Shown one piece after another: positions 45,014-53,536 of a DNA stretch of 64,000 bases (its first letter is position 1; the number at the start of each line of letters is the position of its first letter). Position numbers and translations under genes: made by a program. Origin of the DNA: Methylobacterium sp. NEAU K (GTDB taxonomy: Bacteria > Pseudomonadota > Alphaproteobacteria > Rhizobiales > Beijerinckiaceae); the NCBI RefSeq assembly GCF_030700285.1, contig NZ_JAUYZJ010000009.1, positions 62,001-126,000 on the forward strand. Reading direction: 5' to 3'. The notes beneath the pieces were generated by a model. It saw only the letters and a program-made list of their open reading frames with translations. It had not been told where the DNA came from and searched no databases.

Positions 45014-45922
45014 ATGCGCCTGCGCCTTTCGCGTCTCCTGACGGCCGGCCTTCTCGTCTCAGCGTGGGGCGCGAACGCGGCACCCGCCGTGCCCGAGCCC
45101 TCCGACGCCAAGCCGCAGGCCCAGGCGCCCGAGATCGTGCTGGCCAACCACCGGGCCGTCTACGACCTGTCGCTCGCCGAGGGCGGCGGCACCCGCTCGG
45201 TGGAGAGCGCCCGCGGACGGATCGTGATCGATTTCCGGGGAGATGCCTGCCGCGGCTATACCATGCTGACCCGGCAGGTGACGGAACTCTCCTCCGGCGA
45301 GACCGGCCCGCGCCTGTCCGACATGCGCAGCACCACCTTCGAGGGCGGCAAGGGCCGCGAGTTCCGGTTCAAGACGACGACGCTAACCAACAACCAGCCC
45401 GCCGCCCCCGTGGACGGCACCGCCTCGGAGCAGGGCGACGCCCTGACGGTGAAGCTGAAGGGCGGGGCCAAGCCGTTCACCGTGGACGGGCCGGTGCTGT
45501 TCCCGAGCGAGCACATGCGCCACTTGATCGAGGCGGCGCGGGCCGGCCAGTCGACCGTCTCCGCCAAGGTGTTCGACGGCTCCGACGACGGCCGGAAGAT
45601 CTACGACACGTTCGCGGTGATCGGCCACACCGAGACCGGGCTCGCCCCGGCTTCCGGCTCCGGCCGCGACAAGCCCCTGCGCGACGGCGCACTCGCCGGC
45701 ATGCCGCACTGGCCTGTGCGCCTGAGCTACTACACGGCCGGGGAGGGGGAGCGGACCCCGATCTACACCCTCGGCTTCGACCTCTACGAGAACGGGGTCA
45801 GCGGCGCGCTCAAGCTCGATTACGGCGATTTCGCCATCCTGGGCGACATGACCGCCCTCGACATCGACGCGCAGGCCGGCCGGGCCGCCGCGAAGGATGG
45901 CGACAAAGGTTGTACGCCCTGA
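45014..45922 (+). CDS. EipB-family periplasmic envelope protein
   Basis: This 302-residue protein has a signal peptide (residues 1-23, ending GANAAP) and a beta-rich body with LANHRAVYDLSL, GRIVIDFRGDACRGY, FEGGKGREFRFKT and LGFDLYENGV. Conserved cysteines near positions 79 and 300 could form the disulfide known from the Brucella EipB protein. EipB forms a beta-spiral and keeps the cell envelope intact. ATG 45014 was selected from within a longer frame. No operon partner is apparent. Confidence 0.8.
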   Translation: MRLRLSRLLTAGLLVSAWGANAAPAVPEPSDAKPQAQAPEIVLANHRAVYDLSLAEGGGTRSVESARGRIVIDFRGDACRGYTMLTRQVTELSSGETGPRLSDMRSTTFEGGKGREFRFKTTTLTNNQPAAPVDGTASEQGDALTVKLKGGAKPFTVDGPVLFPSEHMRHLIEAARAGQSTVSAKVFDGSDDGRKIYDTFAVIGHTETGLAPASGSGRDKPLRDGALAGMPHWPVRLSYYTAGEGERTPIYTLGFDLYENGVSGALKLDYGDFAILGDMTALDIDAQAGRAAAKDGDKGCTP

Positions 45923-45947
45923 GGGCGGGCAGTTCCGAAACCGCCGC

Positions 45948-46005
45948 GTCATTCCGGACCCGCTGACGGTTCGAGGTTTTGCGCCGTCGGCGGCTCCGGG
46001 ATGAC
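45948..46005. repeat. REP-like palindromic element
   Basis: GTCATTCCGG (45948-45957) and CCGGGATGAC (45996-46005) pair with one mismatch, and inner CCGCTGACGG with CCGTCGGCGG likewise. This 58-base hairpin shares the GTCATTCCGG ends of the element at 28799. It lies between EipB-like and the convergent DUF3572 gene. Confidence 0.5.
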
Positions 46006-46035
46006 GAGGCGGGTGACGAGACGTCGGTTATCGGC

Positions 46036-46338
46036 TCACGCCCAGTCATCCTCCGGCTGCGGCGACAGCCTGCGCCACGCCTCGGCGATCCGCTCCGGCT
46101 TGACCGCGAGCGCCCCCGCGCAGGCGACGAGCACGTTCTCGTCGCCCATCACGTGGTCGAGCACGCCCGCCAGGAAGGCCGGCTCCCGGGCGCTCTCACG
46201 CAGGGTGTCGGGGCCCAGCCCGCTCGCCGCCAGGAAGGGCAGGAGGCGGTCCTCCTCGGCGGCGATCCACAGCAGAACGTCGAGGGCGAGCCGTTGCGCG
46301 GATTCATCCCCTTGAAGAGGTTTGCCATTCATCAACAT
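46036..46338 (-). CDS. DUF3572 family protein
   Basis: This protein of about 100 residues is helical, with the pattern [30 protein letters not shown], then [30 protein letters not shown]. That matches the small alphaproteobacterial DUF3572 family, often encoded beside divK. The ATG at 46332 or 46338, or a GTG at 46371, could be the start. It is divergent from divK. Function unknown; a cell-cycle role is only suggested by position. Confidence 0.75.
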   Translation of the reverse strand: MLMNGKPLQGDESAQRLALDVLLWIAAEEDRLLPFLAASGLGPDTLRESAREPAFLAGVLDHVMGDENVLVACAGALAVKPERIAEAWRRLSPQPEDDWA

Positions 46339-46412
46339 GTGATCGCTACAAAGGTGATGGAGGGGCTTCACCGCCCGCTAATCATGATCGGCGCGCACCG
46401 GGACATCGGATC

Positions 46413-46784
46413 ATGAAAAAGACGGTGCTGATCGTCGAGGACAACGAACTGAACATGAAGCTGTTCAACGACCTCTTGGAGGCGAACGGCTACGCGACCC
46501 TCAAGACCGCCCACGGAATCGAGGCGATCGAGCTGGCCCGCGCGCATCATCCCGACCTGATCCTCATGGACATCCAGCTCCCCGAGGTCTCCGGCCTGGA
46601 GGTGACCAAATGGCTCAAGGAGGACGACGACCTCAAGGACATTCCGGTCATCGCCATCACGGCCTTCGCCATGAAGGGGGACGAGGAGCGGATCCGCGAA
46701 GGCGGCTGCGAGGCCTATCTGTCGAAGCCCATCTCGGTCGCGAAGTTTTTGGCAACGGTTCGCGCGTATCTTGAGCCGCGGTGA
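46413..46784 (+). CDS. divK: Single-domain response regulator DivK
   Basis: This 123-residue receiver domain lacks any output domain. It has acidic pocket [12 protein letters not shown], phospho-Asp53 in [14 protein letters not shown], and Lys105 in AYLSKPIS. The sequence closely follows Caulobacter DivK, which relays polar kinase signals (PleC, DivJ) to control CtrA and asymmetric division. It is followed by pleD, the usual operon in alphaproteobacteria. Cytoplasmic, pole-associated by family. Confidence 0.95.
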   Translation: MKKTVLIVEDNELNMKLFNDLLEANGYATLKTAHGIEAIELARAHHPDLILMDIQLPEVSGLEVTKWLKEDDDLKDIPVIAITAFAMKGDEERIREGGCEAYLSKPISVAKFLATVRAYLEPR

Positions 46785-46863
46785 CGCCGCAGAGGCGCGC
46801 CCTTAGCGGCGCACGGCCGACCCGCCCGGGCGGGGCCGCGAAACCGCGCGTCAGCGAGGAACC

Positions 46864-48237
46864 ATGTCGGCCCGCGTCCTGATCGTCGACGATCTCTTCC
46901 CGAACGTGAAGCTTCTGGAGACGAAGCTCGGGCTGGAATATTTCGATACCCTCGCGGCCATGAACGGCCGGGACGCGATCGCGATCTGCGAGAAGGGCCT
47001 GTGCGACCTGGTCCTGCTCGACGTGATGATGCCCGGCATGGACGGGTTCGAGGTCTGCCGCTACCTCAAGAACAATCCGATCACCGCCCACATCCCGGTG
47101 GTGATGGTCACGGCCCTCGACCAGCCCTCCGACCGGCTGCGCGGCCTCGACGCGGGCGCCGACGACTTCCTGACCAAGCCGGTGGACGACACCGCCCTGT
47201 TCAGCCGCGTGCGCAGCCTCGTGCGCCTCAAGGCGGTCACCGACGAATTGCGCCAGCGGGCGCTGGCGTCGCGCGAGTTCGGCATCGGCGATCCCCTGGC
47301 GCTCGCCACCGCGGAGACCGGCCTCGACGCCCGGATCCTCCTGATCGAGGATCGCCCCGGATCGGCCGAGCGCATGGCCGGGGCCCTGCGCCAGCATCAC
47401 GCGGTCACGATCGAGCCCGACCCGCAGGCGGGCATCGGCCTGGCGGCCGAGGGCGCCTTCGACCTCGCCCTGGTCAGCCTCAATCTCGAAGCGTTCGACG
47501 GGCTGCGCCTGTGCAGCCAGCTCCGCTCGCTCGACAGCACCCGCGCCATGCCGCTGATCATGCTGGCGGAGGAGCACGACCGGACCCGGGTTGTGCGCGG
47601 CCTCGATTTCGGCGTCCACGATTTCCTGATGCGCCCGGTCGACCGCAACGAGCTGATGGCCCGGGTCCGCACCCAGGTGAAGCGCAAGCGCTTCTCGGAC
47701 GCGCTGCGGGGCGCCATGCAGGCCTCCCTGCAGATGGCCGTGACCGACGCGCTCACCGGCCTGCACAACCGGCGCTACCTCGACAACCATCTCGGCGCCC
47801 TCTTCGCCGACGAGGCCGCCCGGCGGCCGGTGCTGGCCGCGCTGATCCTCGACATCGACCACTTCAAGGGCATCAACGACAGCTTCGGCCACGAGGCCGG
47901 CGACGAGGTGCTGCGCACCTTCGCCGAGCGGGTCCGCCAGCACACGCGCCCCGTCGACATCGTGGCGCGCTACGGCGGCGAGGAGGTGGTGGTGGTCCTT
48001 CCGGAGGCGGGCCTGGCCGAGGCGCAGAGCATCGCCGAGCGCATCCGCGAGCGCGTCGAGGCGGTGCCGTTCTCGGTGCAGCGCGCAACCCGGGCGATCC
48101 CCGTCACGGTCTCGATCGGGGTGGCGGTGCGGCACCCGGAGGATACGGGTCCCGGCGACATGCTCAAGCGGGCCGACATCGCCCTCTACCGCGCCAAGGC
48201 CGCGGGCCGGAACCGCGTCGAGCCGCAGGCGGCCTGA
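46864..48237 (+). CDS. pleD: Diguanylate cyclase response regulator PleD
   Basis: This 457-residue protein has two receiver domains and a C-terminal GGDEF domain. Receiver 1 carries Asp53 (LLDVMMPGMDG) and is likely phosphorylated by the DivJ/PleC system. Receiver 2 (about 150-270) has Ser in place of the phospho-Asp (LVSLNLEAFDG), an adaptor as in Caulobacter PleD. The cyclase has YGGEEVVVVL (active) and the RxxD allosteric inhibition motif RPVD just before it. It makes cyclic-di-GMP, regulating polar development. Follows divK by 79 bases. Confidence 0.94.
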   Translation: MSARVLIVDDLFPNVKLLETKLGLEYFDTLAAMNGRDAIAICEKGLCDLVLLDVMMPGMDGFEVCRYLKNNPITAHIPVVMVTALDQPSDRLRGLDAGADDFLTKPVDDTALFSRVRSLVRLKAVTDELRQRALASREFGIGDPLALATAETGLDARILLIEDRPGSAERMAGALRQHHAVTIEPDPQAGIGLAAEGAFDLALVSLNLEAFDGLRLCSQLRSLDSTRAMPLIMLAEEHDRTRVVRGLDFGVHDFLMRPVDRNELMARVRTQVKRKRFSDALRGAMQASLQMAVTDALTGLHNRRYLDNHLGALFADEAARRPVLAALILDIDHFKGINDSFGHEAGDEVLRTFAERVRQHTRPVDIVARYGGEEVVVVLPEAGLAEAQSIAERIRERVEAVPFSVQRATRAIPVTVSIGVAVRHPEDTGPGDMLKRADIALYRAKAAGRNRVEPQAA

Positions 48238-48385
48238 GCGGCGGCGCCGGGCAGGCCGCCTGCGTCGAAATGCTCATGCCTGTTTAAGGATGAAAATCTA
48301 AGGTCGCCGCCGCCGACGTCCGCAGATGCGGACGTGGGCGCCCGTTTCCACCCGGATCGGGCTCGGCAAGGATCGGACGACGCGG

Positions 48386-49594
48386 ATGGATATGCAGGTG
48401 CCGGCTCGGTCCGGGCGCGAGGCGAGCGTGCTGGAGCACCGCCGCCTGTGCAAGATCGCCTCGTCGCCGCACGCCTATGTCCGCGGCACCACGGCGCACT
48501 TCTACGAGCTGATCGCCGGCATGCCGAAGGACGCCCTGCCCGAGGGGCCGCCGGTCTGGATCTGCGGCGATGCGCATCTCGGCAATCTCGGCGCCGTGGC
48601 CGGCCCGGACGGGCGGATCGACATCCAGATCCGCGATCTCGACCAGACCGTCGTATCGAACCCGGCCTTCGACCTCGTCCGGCTGGCGCTGTCCCTGGTC
48701 ACCGCCGCCCTGAACGCGACCCTGCCCGGCATCGTGACCGCCCGGATGATGGACGCCATGGCGGTGGGCTACGCGGACGGGATCGCCGACCCGGAGGACG
48801 CCGAGCGGGACATCGCGGAATCCGACATCGTCGCCACGACGCGCCGGCGCGCGCTCGGCCGGCGCTGGCGCCACCTGTCCCGGGAGCGGCTGAAGGGCAA
48901 GGTCGGCCGCCTGCCGCGCGGCGACCGGTTCTTCGACCTCGACGACGACGAGCAGGAGGCCTTCACGGCGCTCAGCCGCGACCCGGAGGTGCACCGGCTC
49001 GTCCTGGCGCTGGGCGGCGCGGAGGCGGGGGGCAAGGTCCGGCTGCTGGACGCCGCCTACTGGATCAAGGGCTGCAGCTCGCTCGGCCGGCTGCGCTATG
49101 CCGGCCTCGTGGCGATCGGAGGCGGGGCGCGTCCGCATCTCGCGCTCCTCGACGTGAAGGAGGCGGTGCCCCACCTCGCCCCGGCCGCCCCGAGGGCCGA
49201 CATGCCGGACGACCACGCCCGGCGGGTCCTGGCCGGTGCCCGCGCCCTGTCGCCGAATCTCGGCCAGCGCATGGTCGCGGCCGATTTCCGGGGCACGCCC
49301 GTCACGGTCCGCGAGCTGATGCCCCAGGACCTCAAGATCGACGCCGAGCAGTTCTCCCGCGGGGAGGCGGTGCGCGTGTCGGGCCACCTCGCCGCCATCC
49401 TCGGGCGGGCCCACGGCCGCCAGATGACCGAGGCCGACCGCCGCGCCTGGAGCGTGACCGTGCGCGCGCCCGGCCCGGGTCCCGATGCGCCCGGCTGGCT
49501 CTGGTCCGTGGTCACCGCGCTGATGGGGGCCCATCAGCGCGGCTACCTGGAGCATTGCCGCCGGATCGCCCAGGAGGATCTGGCGGCGGCCTGA
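48386..49594 (+). CDS. DUF2252 family protein
   Basis: This 402-residue protein shows the DUF2252 hallmark VWICGDAHLGNLGAVAGPDGRIDIQIRDLDQ and later LKGCSSLGRLRY, LLDVKEAV and AHGRQMT. The fold resembles aminoglycoside phosphotransferase or kinase-like proteins, so it may bind nucleotide and phosphorylate an unknown substrate. It probably acts in the cytoplasm. The ATG at 48386 was preferred; 48392 is a possible alternative. No neighbour indicates its role. Confidence 0.85.
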   Translation: MDMQVPARSGREASVLEHRRLCKIASSPHAYVRGTTAHFYELIAGMPKDALPEGPPVWICGDAHLGNLGAVAGPDGRIDIQIRDLDQTVVSNPAFDLVRLALSLVTAALNATLPGIVTARMMDAMAVGYADGIADPEDAERDIAESDIVATTRRRALGRRWRHLSRERLKGKVGRLPRGDRFFDLDDDEQEAFTALSRDPEVHRLVLALGGAEAGGKVRLLDAAYWIKGCSSLGRLRYAGLVAIGGGARPHLALLDVKEAVPHLAPAAPRADMPDDHARRVLAGARALSPNLGQRMVAADFRGTPVTVRELMPQDLKIDAEQFSRGEAVRVSGHLAAILGRAHGRQMTEADRRAWSVTVRAPGPGPDAPGWLWSVVTALMGAHQRGYLEHCRRIAQEDLAAA

Positions 49595-49805
49595 GCGGCG
49601 GGCGGGCGCCGCGGTCCCGCGGGTCCCGCGCATGGCGCCCCCGCGACGCGCGCAACAGGGACCGGGAAATCGCGGCCGCGCGGCCGCCGACCGGAGGCGG
49701 CGCGACGGCCGTTCAAGACAGTCGCCGGTTGACACCACCCGCGCCATCGCCAACACCTCGCGCCCGCCGCTCCGGAGCGGCGAACCCGGGAAGACCTGTG
49801 ACACG

Positions 49806-50768
49806 ATGGCGGTGACGCGCACCTACCTCGACTTCGAGAAGCCGGTTGCCGAGCTGGAGGCCAAGCTCGAGGAATTGCGGGCCGTGGGCGAGCGCGACGG
49901 CGCGGTCTCGATCTCCGAGGAGGTCGGTCGGCTGGAGGCCAAGGCCGGCCACGCGCTCGCCGAGATCTACGCGAGCCTCAGCCCCTGGCAGAAGACCCAG
50001 GTGGCGCGCCACCCGCAGCGCCCGCATTTCGTCGATTACTGCGCCGGGCTGATCACCGAGTTCACCCCGCTCGCCGGCGACCGCAGCTTCGGCGAGGACG
50101 AGGCGATCCTGGGCGGCTTCGGCCGCTTCCGCGGGCGCCCGGTCCTTGTGCTCGGGCAGGAGAAGGGCGCCACCACGGAGGCGCGGCTGCGCCACAATTT
50201 CGGGATGGCCCGCCCCGAGGGCTACCGCAAGGCGGTCCGGCTGATGGAGACCGCGGACCGGTTCGGCCTGCCGGTGATCGCCTTCGTGGACACGGCCGGC
50301 GCCTATCCGGGCATCGAGGCGGAGGAGCGCGGCCAGGCCGAGGCCATCGCCCGCTCCACCGAGGCGTGCCTCGCGCTCGGCGTGCCCAACGTCGCCGTGG
50401 TGATCGGGGAGGGCGGCTCGGGGGGCGCGATCGCGCTCGCCACCGCCAACCGGGTCCTGATGCTGGAGCACGCGATCTACGGGGTGATCTCGCCGGAGGG
50501 CGCCGCCTCGATCCTGTGGCGCGACCAGGGCCGGGCCCACGAGGCCGCCACCGCCATGAAGATCACCGCCCAGGACCTGTTGCGCCTCGGCGTCATCGAC
50601 GCGATCGTCCCGGAGGCCACCGGGGGCGCGCATCGCGACCGGGAGGCGGCGATCCGGTCCGCGGGCGACGCCATCGCCGATTCGCTCGCCCTGTTCGAGG
50701 GCCTGAGCGCGCTCGAGATCCGCGACCGGCGCGCCGAGAAGTTCCTCGCGATCGGCCGGACCCTGTGA
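49806..50768 (+). CDS. accA: Acetyl-CoA carboxylase, carboxyltransferase alpha subunit
   Basis: This 320-residue subunit transfers carboxyl from biotin to acetyl-CoA, making malonyl-CoA for FabD. Family marks are MARPEGYRKAVRLMETADRF, FVDTAGAYPGIEAEERGQ, GEGGSGGAIAL and YGVISPEGAASILWRD. Length and order are normal. ATG 49806 begins MAVTRTYLDFEKPVAELEAKLEEL. It overlaps the following papain-like gene by four bases (GTGA), so expression is linked. Confidence 0.96.
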   Translation: MAVTRTYLDFEKPVAELEAKLEELRAVGERDGAVSISEEVGRLEAKAGHALAEIYASLSPWQKTQVARHPQRPHFVDYCAGLITEFTPLAGDRSFGEDEAILGGFGRFRGRPVLVLGQEKGATTEARLRHNFGMARPEGYRKAVRLMETADRFGLPVIAFVDTAGAYPGIEAEERGQAEAIARSTEACLALGVPNVAVVIGEGGSGGAIALATANRVLMLEHAIYGVISPEGAASILWRDQGRAHEAATAMKITAQDLLRLGVIDAIVPEATGGAHRDREAAIRSAGDAIADSLALFEGLSALEIRDRRAEKFLAIGRTL

Positions 50769-51496
50769 GCACCCCCGGCGCGACCGGGGGCCTGCTGGGC
50801 GCCCTCGGGCGGCTGCTCAAGCGCGGCGACGCCCGGGAGCCCGGCGGCCACAACCACGTCTCGCTCGGCTGCAATTGCCAGATGGCGCACGTGCTCAAGA
50901 CCCTGGACCTGCGCCACTGGTCCGGCCCGCTCGACTGGATCTTCTCGATGCCCGGCATGGTCCGGGACTGCCTCGAGGACGATTTCGCCGCGCTCACCGA
51001 CCGGGGCGAGCTGGAGAGCATCCCGGAGACGGAGCGGCGCGGACCCGACATCTGGCGCGGCCGCCACCGCCTCTACCGCGAGCGCCACGGGCTGGAATGC
51101 GTGTTCAACCACCACGACCCGGCGACGAGCGAGGCGGATTACGCCTTCCTGACCGAGGGCGTGCGCCGCCTGCGCAAGGCGCTGGACACGCCGGGCACCG
51201 ACAACCGCCTGTGGATGATGACCCATCTGCACACGCCGCGGACCATGGTCGAGGCGATCGACGACCTGCTCGGGCGCCGGGCGAGCCGCAACCACCTGAC
51301 CTTCCTGCAACTCGAGCCTGAGCATCCGCGGGTGTCGCTGGTGGAGGCAACCGACCTCCGGCCGAGCCTGCGCTGGCTCACCGTGCGCACCCGATCGGCC
51401 CCGGTGGGGCTGCGGCTCGCCGACCCGGCCGAGGACGCCCAGCTCGTGGAGATCATCCGCACCGAAGCGAGCCGCCGGCCGGCCCTGTTCGGCTGA
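50765..51496 (+). CDS. DUF1796-type putative papain-like cysteine peptidase
   Basis: This 243-residue protein has SLGCNCQMAHVLKTLDLRHWSGPLDWIFS, like the DUF1796 pattern with a conserved cysteine before a helix and PLDW. The remainder (FNHHDPATSE, RLWMMTHLHTP) could supply a histidine, though the exact triad cannot be settled. It starts at a GTG overlapping accA (GTGA), so it is translationally coupled. Whether it processes a protein or acts in lipid metabolism is unknown. Confidence 0.65.
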   Translation: MSTPGATGGLLGALGRLLKRGDAREPGGHNHVSLGCNCQMAHVLKTLDLRHWSGPLDWIFSMPGMVRDCLEDDFAALTDRGELESIPETERRGPDIWRGRHRLYRERHGLECVFNHHDPATSEADYAFLTEGVRRLRKALDTPGTDNRLWMMTHLHTPRTMVEAIDDLLGRRASRNHLTFLQLEPEHPRVSLVEATDLRPSLRWLTVRTRSAPVGLRLADPAEDAQLVEIIRTEASRRPALFG

Positions 51497-51721
51497 GCGG
51501 GCGCGGGATGCATGCCGCCCCGGCTGAGCGTCCGGACCGCCCCGCGGGCGGGACGATCCATCGAAACCTGCACCGATCCACCGGTGAGAGCGGTGCAGTG
51601 TTGCAGCCGGGACCTTGCGGTAACAAAGGCGCAAGCTTAACGACGCTATTGGGTTGGGGAGTGGCGCCCGAGGTCGGCTATTAAAAGGCCGCCGGGCGCG
51701 CGTAGGACGACGAGGTTCCCC

Positions 51722-53194
51722 ATGACGGCGCGTCTCGCGACTGCGCGTATGCTGGCGGCCGCTTCCCTGCTGGCCCTCTCGCTGGCCGCCTGCCAGGACG
51801 GCTCCGGCATCAACGGCCCGACCGCGCGCAGCATCGCGCCGATCGCACCCCAGACCCTTGCGCTGATGCAGACCAAGGGCATGCAGCAATCCGACCCGAT
51901 CCTGATCCGCGCCTACAAGAAGGAAGCGGAGATGGAGGTCTGGAAGAAGGGCGGCGACGGGCGCTACGCCCTGCTCAAGACCTACCCGATCTGCCGCTGG
52001 TCCGGCCAGCTCGGCCCCAAGGTCCGCGAGGGCGACCGGCAGGCGCCGGAGGGGTTCTACACGATCACCCCGGGCCTGATGAACCCGAACTCGTCCTACT
52101 ACCTCTCGTTCGATACCGGCTTCCCCAACGCCGTCGACCGGGCCAACGGGCGCAGCGGCAAGTACCTGATGGTGCACGGCACCTGCTCGTCGGCGGGCTG
52201 CTTCGCCATGACCGACGCCACCATCGCGGAGATCTACGCGGTGGCGCGCGAGGCGTTCATCGGCGGCCAGCGCAGCTTCCAGTTCCAGTCCTACCCGTTC
52301 CGGATGACGGCCCAGAACATGGCCAAGTTCCGCAACGACCCGAACATGCCGTTCTGGGAGAACCTCAAGGAGGGCTCGGATTATTTCGAGGCCCTGCGCG
52401 AGGAGCCGAAGGTCGGCCAGTGCGGGACCAAGTACGTCTTCGGCGGCTCCGACGCCGCCGCCGGCTCGTGCAAGCCGCGGGTCGACCCGGTGGTGGCCGA
52501 GAAGCGCGAGCGCGACGCACGCGAGGTGGCGGAGCTCGTCGCCAAGGGCACGCCCGCCGTGCGGGTTGTCTACCAGGATGGCGGCCAGAACCCGGTCTTC
52601 CGCCCGCAGAACGCCAGTGCCTTCGCGAGCCTCGGCGGCACCGAGACGGTGCTGCCCTACGATGCCAAGGAGTACGGGCGGCACAATCTGGGCGACGTGA
52701 GCCGCCCGGAGACCCTGGCGGCGGGCCCGCAGGAGATCGAGGTCGGTCCGAAGGGGCAGACCACGATGATGGCCGGCGCCGAGCCGGCGATCCCCGGCAA
52801 GGCGGCGGCCGCAAGGGCTGCGGGCAAGGCGAACGGCCCCAGGGAGCCGTCCAAGCCCGCCGCCACGACCCTCATGGCGAATCGGGCCGAGCCCGAGCTC
52901 CGGGTCGAGACCACCGCTTCGCTCTCCGAGAAGCCCGCCCGGATCGCCGTGGCCGATGCCGAGGGCGATCCGAGCAGCTACCAGAAGCTGCTCGGCAAGC
53001 TGTTCGCCAAGGATGCCCCGCCGGCCCCCGCGACCCCGGCGGCGGACGCCGCGATCGCGCCCGAGCCGGCCAGGAGCGCGCATGCCGCGGAGCCGGCCGG
53101 CACGAAGCCGAGCGCCAAGCCCCACGCCGTGAAGACCGCCAAGGTGGAGCCGAAGGCCGCCCTCAGGAAGGGCGAGCCCGAGGCCAGGCCGTAA
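51722..53194 (+). CDS. L,D-transpeptidase-type (YkuD) lipoprotein
   Basis: This 490-residue protein has a lipoprotein signal (LALSLAACQ, lipid-modified cysteine at residue 24). Its YkuD-type catalytic motif is YLMVHGTCSSAGCFAMTD (His152, Cys160), so it may crosslink peptidoglycan or attach proteins to it, as in the YafK group. The C-terminal 230 residues are Ala/Lys/Pro-rich and look disordered, an unusual tail. GAGG precedes the ATG. Periplasmic, membrane-attached. Confidence 0.88.
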   Translation: MTARLATARMLAAASLLALSLAACQDGSGINGPTARSIAPIAPQTLALMQTKGMQQSDPILIRAYKKEAEMEVWKKGGDGRYALLKTYPICRWSGQLGPKVREGDRQAPEGFYTITPGLMNPNSSYYLSFDTGFPNAVDRANGRSGKYLMVHGTCSSAGCFAMTDATIAEIYAVAREAFIGGQRSFQFQSYPFRMTAQNMAKFRNDPNMPFWENLKEGSDYFEALREEPKVGQCGTKYVFGGSDAAAGSCKPRVDPVVAEKRERDAREVAELVAKGTPAVRVVYQDGGQNPVFRPQNASAFASLGGTETVLPYDAKEYGRHNLGDVSRPETLAAGPQEIEVGPKGQTTMMAGAEPAIPGKAAAARAAGKANGPREPSKPAATTLMANRAEPELRVETTASLSEKPARIAVADAEGDPSSYQKLLGKLFAKDAPPAPATPAADAAIAPEPARSAHAAEPAGTKPSAKPHAVKTAKVEPKAALRKGEPEARP

Positions 53195-53207
53195 GCCGGC
53201 CGCCCGC

Positions 53208-53381
53208 TCAGAGCAGGGGCCGGTCGCGGTTCATGAGCCACAGCGCATGGACGGTGCCCGGCAGCCAGCCGAGGACCCACAGCAGGATGTTGAGAAGGAA
53301 CTGCAGGCCGAAGCCCGTGGTGACGAGCACCGCGACCGGCGGGATGAAGATCGCGAGCAGGATGCGGACGAGGCTGGACAC
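53208..53381 (-). CDS. YqaE/Pmp3-family small membrane protein
   Basis: A 57-residue frame from GTG (CCGGAG five bases before) gives VSSLVRILLAIFIPPVAVLV, then TTGFGLQFLLNILLWVLGWLPGTVHALWLM and a short basic end. This is the two-helix YqaE/Pmp3 pattern, with FIPPVAV and LGWLPG motifs. Such proteolipids affect membrane potential or salt tolerance in some organisms; function here is unknown. It is 155 bases after the cytochrome gene on the same strand. Confidence 0.8.
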   Translation of the reverse strand: MSSLVRILLAIFIPPVAVLVTTGFGLQFLLNILLWVLGWLPGTVHALWLMNRDRPLL

Positions 53382-53502
53382 GGGAACTCCGGGGCTGGGC
53401 GTCTGAGCGAGTCCGGGCTCAAACGAAGCTCGGCCTTGTCCGTTCCCGCAGACCTGCGGTGCGGGTCGGGAACGGCATCGCGGTTGCTGCGATACGCTGC
53501 GT

Positions 53503-53530
53503 GATTCCGGGGCGCCGCAGGCGCGCCCCG
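53503..53530. terminator. GC hairpin downstream of the cytochrome gene
   Basis: GGGGCGC (53509-53515) and GCGCCCC (53523-53529) pair around a 7-base loop, right after the cytochrome stop on the minus strand. The sequence ATTCCGGGGCGCC also matches part of the REP-like family at 28799. It may work as terminator and/or REP. Confidence 0.35.
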
Positions 53531-53536
53531 AACCCC

